Origin: DAIDJM01 sp964250215
Lineage (GTDB): Bacteria > Pseudomonadota > Alphaproteobacteria > Acetobacterales > Acetobacteraceae
Length of the DNA stretch: 11,167 nt
Assembly: GCA_964250215.1 (NCBI GenBank)
Contig: CAXUEX010000095.1
Location: forward strand, 1-11,167
Direction of reading: 5' to 3'
Shown here: positions 5,966 to 11,167 of the stretch, piece by piece
Layout of the letters: each line of letters starts with the position of its first letter
Numbering within the stretch: position 1 is the first letter of the stretch
Notes under the pieces: model-generated
The model's input: the letters and a program-made list of their open reading frames with translations, nothing else
Told to the model about the DNA's origin: nothing
The model's database searches: none
Program-made: the position numbers and the translations under genes

Positions 5966-6676
5966 GTGTCCGCCCAGCCCGAAAAATCCGTCCCACCGCT
6001 CGCGCTCGGGATCGTGCTCTACCCCGGATTCACCCTGCTCGATCTCGCCGGACCGCAAGCGGCCTTGGGTATGCACGGCCGAACCCACCTGTTCTGGAAA
6101 TCGTTGGATCCGGTGATGTCGGACAGCGGTGTCGCGCTCGTGCCGACGACGATTTTCGCGGCGTTCGATGGTGCGCTCGATATCCTGATGGTGCCCGGCG
6201 GTTTCGGCACCAACGACGCGATGCGCGATTCGCAGCTGATCGATTTTCTCGTGCGCACGGCACCGAAGGCGCGATACGTCACCTCCGTCTGCTCGGGATC
6301 GCTGATCCTCGGCATGGCCGGGCTGCTGGACGGTTACCGCGCGGCAACCCATTGGGGGCTGTACGAGGCGCTGGAAGCAGTCGGCGCCACACCGGTTCAT
6401 GAGCGCGTGGTGATCGACCGCAATCGGATCACCGGTGGTGGCGTCACGGCCGGCATCGATTTCGGCCTGCGGCTGCTTGCGGAGCTGCGGGGCGACGAGG
6501 TCGCCAAAATGACCCAGCTCATGATGGAATACGACCCCGAACCCCCGTTCGACACCGGCCACCCCCGCACATGCGATCCGGCGCTGGTGGCGGCGGCGCG
6601 CGCGGCGATGGGCGATGAGATGACCGGCGCCGCCGTGCAGATTGCCCGGAGCCGCCGCGTGCCCGAGCCGGCTTGA
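5966..6676 (+). CDS. DJ-1/PfpI family protein, isonitrile hydratase-like
   Basis: The product has 236 residues from the GTG at 5966, chosen because AAGAGG (5954-5959) is six bases upstream. The longer open frame back to 5246 runs antisense through the GlxA gene and is not family-like. Landmarks are YPGFTLLDLAGP (19-30, Asp26), the elbow TSVCSGSLILGMAGLLDGYR (106-125, nucleophile Cys109) with AATHW, then VHERVVIDRNRITGGGVTAG and a C-terminal MEYDPEPPFDTGHP. This pattern closely follows Pseudomonas putida isonitrile hydratase as I remember it, which hydrates isonitriles to N-substituted formamides using a Cys and an Asp at the equivalent places. Substrate here is inferred. It heads the plus-strand gene set; the alpha/beta hydrolase starts 25 bp after its stop. 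It shares its fold with the divergent regulator's sensor domain. Confidence 0.88.
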   Translation: MSAQPEKSVPPLALGIVLYPGFTLLDLAGPQAALGMHGRTHLFWKSLDPVMSDSGVALVPTTIFAAFDGALDILMVPGGFGTNDAMRDSQLIDFLVRTAPKARYVTSVCSGSLILGMAGLLDGYRAATHWGLYEALEAVGATPVHERVVIDRNRITGGGVTAGIDFGLRLLAELRGDEVAKMTQLMMEYDPEPPFDTGHPRTCDPALVAAARAAMGDEMTGAAVQIARSRRVPEPA

Positions 6677-6690
6677 CGCAACGCAATGAC

Positions 6691-6705
6691 ATGAGCGGCA
6701 TATGA
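6691..6705 (+). other. Four-codon mini-ORF overlapping the alpha/beta hydrolase start
   Basis: ATG at 6691 begins a frame reading MSGI and ending in TGA at 6703-6705, which overlaps the ATG (6702-6704) of the alpha/beta hydrolase as ATGA. It lies in the 25-bp gap after the DJ-1/PfpI stop. No strong ribosome site precedes either ATG, so coupled re-initiation is possible but unproven. It may be chance. Confidence 0.25.
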
Positions 6706-7478
6706 GCTTCCATAACGTTAACGGAGCAAAACTGAATGTGCTCGATGTGGGCGAGGGAGCCCCTGCGCTGATCTTTCTCCATTATTGGGGCGGATCGGTC
6801 CGTAGCTGGGAGCCCGTGATCGAAAGCCTTTCCAAGGATCATCGCTGCATAGCGATCGACTTCCGTGGTTGGGGGCGGTCGAGCCGGGACGGGGAAGACT
6901 ACGGTCTCAAAACGCTCGCCGACGACGTCGTCGCCATCATCGACGATCTCGGCCTCAAGCAGCTTGTCGTCATCGGTCATTCGATGGGCGGCAAAGTGGC
7001 TCAGCTTGTCGCCGCTCGGCGGCCGGCAGGTCTTCGACAGCTCATTTTGATGGCGCCTGCGCCGCCCGTGCCGCTCGAGGTTCCCGAGGCGCAGCGGCAA
7101 GCCATGGCTGTCGCGTATCAGACGCGTGAGGGGGTGATGGCGATCATTGCGGATCTGCCGCTATCGGCGGCGTCTCGCGAGCAGATCGTCGAGGACGCCG
7201 TGAGCGGTGCGCCGGCGGCGAAACGGGCTTGGCCGGAGCAGGGCATGGCGTTGGACATAAGTGACCAGGCGGCCCGGATCGACGTTCCGGTACACATCAT
7301 CGTCGGCAGCGCCGACGTTGTCGAAACCGAAGCGTCGCTCCGCGCGGAATTCGGAAAGGTTCTGCCGTCGACGAACTTCACCGTTCTCCCCGGAGTCAGC
7401 CACATGGCTCCGCTGGAAGCGACGGCGCAGGTCGTCGAAGCGATCCGTTCCGCGTTGATGGCCGAGCCCCATCGCTGA
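6702..7478 (+). CDS. Alpha/beta fold hydrolase
   Basis: The product has 258 residues, typical of small soluble alpha/beta hydrolases. The catalytic triad can be read: Ser94 in the nucleophile elbow GHSMGG (92-97), Asp205 in IIVGSADVVET, and His234 in LPGVSHMAPLEAT. The oxyanion region is FLHYWGGS (25-32), and DFRGWGRSS (53-61) is also standard. No signal peptide is seen, so it should be cytoplasmic. The family covers esterases, haloperoxidase-like enzymes, C-C hydrolases and others, and the substrate cannot be told from sequence. It lies 25 bp after the DJ-1/PfpI gene and 22 bp before the HD gene, so it is probably in an operon with both. In that setting it could hydrolyse a product of the first enzyme, which is inference. 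Confidence 0.92.
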   Translation: MSFHNVNGAKLNVLDVGEGAPALIFLHYWGGSVRSWEPVIESLSKDHRCIAIDFRGWGRSSRDGEDYGLKTLADDVVAIIDDLGLKQLVVIGHSMGGKVAQLVAARRPAGLRQLILMAPAPPVPLEVPEAQRQAMAVAYQTREGVMAIIADLPLSAASREQIVEDAVSGAPAAKRAWPEQGMALDISDQAARIDVPVHIIVGSADVVETEASLRAEFGKVLPSTNFTVLPGVSHMAPLEATAQVVEAIRSALMAEPHR

Positions 7479-7500
7479 GCGAATTGCAGGGACGGGTCAG

Positions 7501-8124
7501 ATGATCGCAGACGTCACGGTTCCGGATAGCAGCATCGTCCGACAGGCGGAGGAGCTTGCCCGGTCGGCCTCCAGCGAGTGGCTCTTCAACCATGTCATGC
7601 GGTGCTACTGGTTCAGCGCGTTGTTCGCGCGCGCCGAGGGCGCCAAGGTCGATGGCGAGTTGATGTTCCTGTCGTCCGTGCTGCACGACATTGGCCTGAC
7701 CGATCATGGCCGCGGCAATCACCGCTTCGAAATAGACGGAGCAATCGCAGCGCGCACGTTCCTGGTCGAAAAGGGTGTTTCGCGTGAGCGGGCGCAGGGC
7801 GTGTTCGACAACGTCGCGCTGCATACCTGGGACATCAATCTGTTTCGTGACGACACCAGCCGCCTTGTCGAGTTCGGCATCGTCCACGATGTCACGGGCC
7901 TGCCGGGCGCGGCGCTCGATCCCGCCGACGTGGCCGAGATCGTCCGCCGCTATCCGCGGCTCAACTTCAAGCGCCAGTTCAATGCCGCGCTGGAGCGCGA
8001 CATCGACAGCAAGCAGCCTTACCCGCATTGGTTTCACCCCTGCACCCGCATCGAGCACAACCGTGCGCCGGTCCAGATGGAGGACATGGCCAGCCTGATG
8101 GCGAATGCGCCGTTCGGCGAATGA
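7501..8124 (+). CDS. HD-domain protein, cyanamide hydratase-like
   Basis: The product has 207 residues. The metal-binding HD signature is visible: His31 (FNHVMRCYWFSALF), His62-Asp63 (SSVLHDIGLTD) and a later Asp, most likely Asp130 (GIVHDVTGLPG); His108 (NVALHTW) may also line the site. The arrangement, especially NHVMRCYWF and LHDIGLTDHG, resembles the Ddi2/cyanamide hydratase branch of HD proteins, which hydrate cyanamide to urea, more than nucleotide phosphohydrolases. That is my reading of recalled sequences and the substrate is not established. AGGGA at 7488-7492 is eight bases before the ATG. It starts 22 bp after the alpha/beta hydrolase and ends 45 bp before the NTF2-like gene. No membrane segments are seen, so it should be cytoplasmic. 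Confidence 0.85.
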   Translation: MIADVTVPDSSIVRQAEELARSASSEWLFNHVMRCYWFSALFARAEGAKVDGELMFLSSVLHDIGLTDHGRGNHRFEIDGAIAARTFLVEKGVSRERAQGVFDNVALHTWDINLFRDDTSRLVEFGIVHDVTGLPGAALDPADVAEIVRRYPRLNFKRQFNAALERDIDSKQPYPHWFHPCTRIEHNRAPVQMEDMASLMANAPFGE

Positions 8125-8169
8125 TCGCGAAGAACGGCACCCGGCATCTGCTTACGATCGGAATTTTGC

Positions 8170-8556
8170 ATGTCAGACAATAGAAAGCTCGTTGCGGTCG
8201 CCGACTACGAGGCTGTCGTTGCCGTGTCTCAAGCCTTCATAGATGGCTTGCGCGACGGCGACCCGGACGCGGTGATGGCCCCGTTCCACGCGGAAGCCGT
8301 CGCGTTCGGATTGGGTGACGGCGTATGGCTGGCCGGCCCGGCGCGCAATCTGCACGGCTTGATCGCTCAGGTCGGGGCCGCGCCGAACATCAAGTCACGC
8401 ATCGACGTGCTGGCGATCACGCCAACCACGGCGGTGGTCCGCGCGGACCTGCAAGGGGATGCGGTTGGTGCGGACTATACGGACTTCTATACGCTTATAA
8501 AACAGGAAGGTGCGTGGAAGATCGTCACGAATGCGTTGCACCAGTACGCCAGGTGA
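8170..8556 (+). CDS. NTF2-like / putative lumazine-binding family protein
   Basis: The product has 128 residues, one complete NTF2-like (SnoaL/Lumazine_bd_2-like) cone-shaped domain. It opens with VVAVSQAFIDGLRDGDPDAVMAPFH (16-40), then FGLGDGVWLAGP, a middle region with RIDVLAIT and TTAVVRADL, and closes with YTDFYTLIKQEGAWKIVTNALHQY, the typical final strands. Proteins of this fold are either small-molecule enzymes or binding proteins, and no catalytic set can be assigned. It begins 45 bp after the HD gene, with only a weak GGAA ribosome site, and is followed 49 bp later by the GFA gene. Being on the same strand with short gaps, it is likely part of the same transcript. Confidence 0.85.
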   Translation: MSDNRKLVAVADYEAVVAVSQAFIDGLRDGDPDAVMAPFHAEAVAFGLGDGVWLAGPARNLHGLIAQVGAAPNIKSRIDVLAITPTTAVVRADLQGDAVGADYTDFYTLIKQEGAWKIVTNALHQYAR

Positions 8557-8605
8557 GGTTGCGAGTTGGTCGGGGTTGAGACGGCTTGACGAACGAGGCG
8601 GATGG

Positions 8606-9001
8606 ATGATCCAGGGCGGATGCCATTGCGGTGCAATCCGGTTCGAGATGCCGGATCAGGCTGCACACAGCACAATCTGTTACTGCAACGACTGTCGCAG
8701 GCAGTCTGGAGCCCCGCTGTCAGCGTGGGCCATGGTCCCCGCAGTTTCAGTGATCGTGCGGGGGAAGCCGAAAGTTTACGCTTCCTCGGAAAGCGGACGC
8801 CGCTCCTTCTGCGGTGCCTGCGGCACCGGGCTGTTCCTGATAAACGCTGCCCTTGTGCAGATGGGCATGATGCAGGTACGGATCGCGACACTCGACGATC
8901 CTGAGGCGATTGCTCCAAAAATGCAGGTACAAACGGCTGAGGAGATCGGCTGGATGAGGTCAGCGCACAGGCTTCCCTCCGTCGAACGTTTTCCGACGTA
9001 G
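8606..9001 (+). CDS. GFA family zinc protein (glutathione-dependent formaldehyde-activating-like)
   Basis: The product has 131 residues from the ATG at 8606, preceded by GAGG at 8595-8598, seven bases upstream. The seven-cysteine zinc pattern of the GFA family is complete: Cys6 and Cys8 (GGCHCGAIRFE), Cys25, Cys27 and Cys30 (ICYCNDCRRQSGAP), and Cys69 and Cys72 (FCGACGTGLF). The founding member, Gfa of Paracoccus, promotes formation of S-hydroxymethylglutathione from formaldehyde and glutathione, but most members are uncharacterised. It is the last plus-strand gene of the cassette, 49 bp after the NTF2-like gene and convergent with gabD. The frame is open upstream to 8510, but that region overlaps the previous gene and lacks family features. 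Confidence 0.9.
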   Translation: MIQGGCHCGAIRFEMPDQAAHSTICYCNDCRRQSGAPLSAWAMVPAVSVIVRGKPKVYASSESGRRSFCGACGTGLFLINAALVQMGMMQVRIATLDDPEAIAPKMQVQTAEEIGWMRSAHRLPSVERFPT

Positions 9002-9032
9002 GTCTTTTGACAGGCTGCCCCTTTCGGCGTGC

Positions 9033-9069
9033 CCCTCCACCGTGCTGCGCACACCCCGCTCCGGGAGGG
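9033..9069. terminator. Possible weak bidirectional terminator between GFA and gabD genes
   Basis: CCCTCC at 9033-9038 can pair with GGAGGG at 9064-9069, and inside the loop GTGC (9042-9045) pairs with GCAC (9049-9052). This lies in the 91-bp gap between two convergent genes. There is no T-run on either side, so termination is a guess from position and pairing. Confidence 0.22.
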
Positions 9070-9092
9070 AAGATCGATCTGGTTTCTTGGTG

Positions 9093-10571
9093 TCAATCGC
9101 CGATACCACCCAGGGCGAGGTATTTGATTTCCAGGTAGTCCTCGATGCCGTATTTGGAGCCTTCGCGGCCGAGGCCGGAGGATTTCATGCCGCCGAACGG
9201 CGCCACTTCGGTGCTGATAATGCCTTCGTTGATGCCGACGATGCCGTATTCCAGGGCTTCGGCGACGCGGAACACGCGGCCGATGTCGCGCGTGTAGAAA
9301 TACGCGGCGAGGCCGAATTCGGTGTCGTTGGCCATTTCGATCGCGTCTTCTTCGGTGTGGAAGCGGAATATCGGGCCGACGGGGCCGAACGTTTCGTCGC
9401 GGAAGATGTCGGCCTCGCGGGGGACGTTGCCGAGGATGGTGGGTTCGTAGAAATTGCCGCCGAGCGCGTGGCGCTTGCCGCCGAGGATGAGCTCGGCGCC
9501 GCGGGCGAGCGCATCCTGCACGTGCGCCTCCACCTTTGCCACCGCGCCCGGGTTAATCAGCGGACCCTGGGTGGTGCCTTCCTCCAGCCCGTTGCCGACT
9601 TTCAGTTTCGATACCGCCTCTTTCAGCTTGTTGGCGAACGCATCGTGCACGCTGTCCTGCACCAGCAGGCGGTTGGCGCAGACGCAGGTTTGCCCGCTGT
9701 TGCGGTATTTGCAGACCACGGCGCCCTTCACGGCTTCATCCAGATCGGCGTCCTCGAACACGATGAAGGGGGCGTTGCCGCCGAGTTCCATGCTGGTTTT
9801 CTTGATGGTGGGGGCGCATTGCGCGAGCAGCTTGGCACCCACTTCGGTGCTGCCGGTGAAGGTGAGTTTCCGAACCTTGGGATTCCCGGTCATCTCCGCG
9901 CCGATTTCCGTGGCGCTGCCGGTAACGATGTTGCAGATGCCGGCGGGCAGGCCGGCGCGTTCGGCCAACACCCCAAGTGCCAACGCCGAGAACGGGGTTT
10001 GCGAAGCGGGGCGGAGCACGCCGGCGCAGCCAGCGGCCCAACCGGGGCCGGCCTTGCGCGTGATCATCGCGGCCGGGAAATTCCACGGCGTGATGGCGGC
10101 GAACACGCCGATGGGTTCCTTCTGCACCAGGATGCGGCGGCCGGGCAGGTGCTGCGGGATGACGTCGCCGTAGATTCGCTTGGCCTCCTCGGCGAAGAAT
10201 TCGATGAAGCTGGCGGCATAGGCGATTTCGCCGCGGCTTTCGGCGAGCGGCTTGCCTTGCTCGCTGGTCATGATGATGGCGAGGTCTTCCTGGTTTTCCA
10301 GCATCAGATCGAAGAGTTTGCGTAGCGGCTTCTGGCGCTCCTTGGCGGTGCGTTTGCGCCAGGCCTTCTGCGCGGCGTACGCGGCTTCGATGGCGCGGCG
10401 GGCTTCGGCCGCGCCGCAAGCGGGGACTTCGCCCAGCAACTGGCCGGTGGCGGGGTTGCGCACCTTCACGGTCTGGCCGCTATCGGCAGCGACCCATTCG
10501 CCGGCGATCAGGTTGGCCTGGCGGAAAAGCGAGGCGTCCTTCAGGTTCAGGGGGGCGTTCGGATCGAGCAT
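9093..10571 (-). CDS. gabD: Succinate-semialdehyde dehydrogenase (aldehyde dehydrogenase family)
   Basis: The product has 492 residues, full length, and resembles E. coli GabD almost end to end. It oxidises succinate semialdehyde to succinate with NAD(P)+, the last step of GABA breakdown. Landmarks are TPWNFPAAMITRKAGP (161-176, Asn164), FTGSTEVG (238-245), catalytic Glu262 in MELGGNAPF, catalytic Cys296 in SGQTCVCANR (Cys298 two residues on), and the C-terminal EVAPFGGMKSSGLGREGSKY. The segment 177-187 is odd: it reads GWAAGCAGVLR where the family has roughly ALAAGCTMVLK, so the cofactor-binding lysine is Arg187. The ATG at 10571 has AAAGG seven bases upstream. It is divergent from gph, 69 bp away, and no gabT neighbour is visible. 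It could act on another semialdehyde, such as glutarate semialdehyde. Confidence 0.94.
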   Translation of the reverse strand: MLDPNAPLNLKDASLFRQANLIAGEWVAADSGQTVKVRNPATGQLLGEVPACGAAEARRAIEAAYAAQKAWRKRTAKERQKPLRKLFDLMLENQEDLAIIMTSEQGKPLAESRGEIAYAASFIEFFAEEAKRIYGDVIPQHLPGRRILVQKEPIGVFAAITPWNFPAAMITRKAGPGWAAGCAGVLRPASQTPFSALALGVLAERAGLPAGICNIVTGSATEIGAEMTGNPKVRKLTFTGSTEVGAKLLAQCAPTIKKTSMELGGNAPFIVFEDADLDEAVKGAVVCKYRNSGQTCVCANRLLVQDSVHDAFANKLKEAVSKLKVGNGLEEGTTQGPLINPGAVAKVEAHVQDALARGAELILGGKRHALGGNFYEPTILGNVPREADIFRDETFGPVGPIFRFHTEEDAIEMANDTEFGLAAYFYTRDIGRVFRVAEALEYGIVGINEGIISTEVAPFGGMKSSGLGREGSKYGIEDYLEIKYLALGGIGD

Positions 10572-10640
10572 GGCTGGCCTTTCCGCTCGGGGCGTTCGAG
10601 ATGTGTGGCGTTCGCGGCAGCATTAGCAGGGGGTCGGGCA

Positions 10641-11167
10641 GTGCGCACGCTGGTGTTTGATCTGGATGGGACGTTGGTGGATTCGGCGCCGGATATCGCG
10701 GCGGCGGTGAACCGGATGCTGGCGACGCGCGGGCTGGGGCCGCTTTCGCGCGATGCGGTGGCCAGCATGGTGGGGGATGGCGTGCGGCCTTTGATGCAGC
10801 GGGTGTTCGCGGCGCATGGGGCCGAGCCGGACGCGGCTGCGGCGGGCGAATATCTGGCGGATTACGAGGCCAATGTGATGGTGGAGACGCGCCTGTTTCC
10901 CGGCATTGTGGCGGCACTGGACGAGCTGGCGGGGAGCGGCTGGCGATTGGCGGTGTGCACCAACAAGCCGGAGCGGGCGACGCTGCTGCTGCTGCAGGCG
11001 CTGGGCATCGGCGGGCGGTTCGCGGCAGTGGGCGGCAGCGACAGTTTCGCGGCGCACAAGCCAGATCCGCGGCATCTGGCGGGCACGATCGCGGCGGCCG
11101 GCGGCGTGGCGGCGCGCGCGTTGATGGTGGGCGACCATCGCAACGATGTGCTGGCGGCCACGGGATG
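10641..11167 (+). CDS. gph: Phosphoglycolate phosphatase (HAD superfamily), 5' part, truncated by the window end
   Basis: I read 175 codons from the GTG at 10641 to the window edge without a stop. AGGGGG at 10628-10633 is seven bases upstream of the GTG and decides the start. HAD motif I is VFDLDGTLVDSAPDIAAAVN near the N-terminus, with both aspartates. MVGDGVRPLM matches the Gph cap region, motif II is CTNKPERA, motif III is the Lys in AAHKPDP, and motif IV is MVGDHRNDVLAATG at the edge. Gph removes phosphate from 2-phosphoglycolate, a toxic product of DNA repair or Rubisco oxygenation. The last 40-50 residues lie outside the window. It is divergent from gabD; the 69-bp spacer shows no promoter I can support. 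Confidence 0.93.
   Translation, partial: MRTLVFDLDGTLVDSAPDIAAAVNRMLATRGLGPLSRDAVASMVGDGVRPLMQRVFAAHGAEPDAAAAGEYLADYEANVMVETRLFPGIVAALDELAGSGWRLAVCTNKPERATLLLLQALGIGGRFAAVGGSDSFAAHKPDPRHLAGTIAAAGGVAARALMVGDHRNDVLAATG

Noticed and set aside
9071..9080. AGATCGATCT 10-bp palindrome between GFA and gabD genes
   Set aside because: Short self-complementary sites of this size occur by chance, and it sits between convergent 3' ends where an operator is unlikely.
4721..9092. Genomic island with mobile element borders
   Set aside because: The gene content looks accessory, but I saw no integrase, transposase, tRNA, terminal repeats or attachment site, so transfer cannot be claimed.
9042..10325. 427-codon open frame on the plus strand opposite gabD
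   Set aside because: It is antisense to a full-length, well-conserved aldehyde dehydrogenase; long antisense frames are common opposite GC-rich genes, and the translation resembles no family I know.

Overview
The window is GC-rich and tightly packed, with gene content typical of a flagellated alphaproteobacterium, most likely Rhodospirillales and plausibly Acetobacteraceae. The best clue is the minus-strand order fliL - fliM - DUF6468-type protein - MotE-like protein, which I recall as a flagellar arrangement of that order. The taxon is inferred from gene order and protein similarity recalled from memory, not from a search.

Layout. (1) Positions 1-3988, minus strand: one apparent transcription unit read right to left. 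It runs gluQ-RS (tRNA-Asp queuosine glutamylation), fliL, fliM, a DUF6468-type single-pass protein, a MotE-like membrane coiled-coil protein, and the N-terminal part of a secreted protein that leaves the window at base 1. Intergenic gaps are 1-37 bp. (2) Positions 4160-4720, plus: an HNH endonuclease of a conserved alphaproteobacterial type, divergent from gluQ-RS. (3) Positions 4901-9001: an accessory-looking block. A GlxA/FtrA-type AraC regulator (minus) is divergent from five plus-strand genes: an isonitrile-hydratase-like DJ-1/PfpI protein, an alpha/beta hydrolase, an HD-domain protein resembling cyanamide hydratases, an NTF2/lumazine-binding-like protein and a GFA-family zinc protein. The divergent spacer holds a perfect 7-6-7 inverted repeat. 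(4) Positions 9093-11167: gabD (succinate-semialdehyde dehydrogenase, minus), divergent from gph (phosphoglycolate phosphatase, plus, cut off by the window end).

How they may work together. Region 1 builds and controls the flagellar switch and stator, with a tRNA-modification gene leading the unit. Region 3 reads as an inducible small-molecule detoxification or catabolism cassette: the regulator's sensor domain has the same fold as the neighbouring DJ-1/PfpI enzyme, and two gene products resemble enzymes that hydrate C-N triple-bond compounds (isonitriles, cyanamide). The substrate is inference. Region 4 is housekeeping metabolism, but gabD carries an unusual cluster of substitutions in a normally invariant segment.

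No RNA genes, insertion sequences, integrases, CRISPR arrays or attachment sites were seen. No gene-free stretch exceeds about 180 bp.
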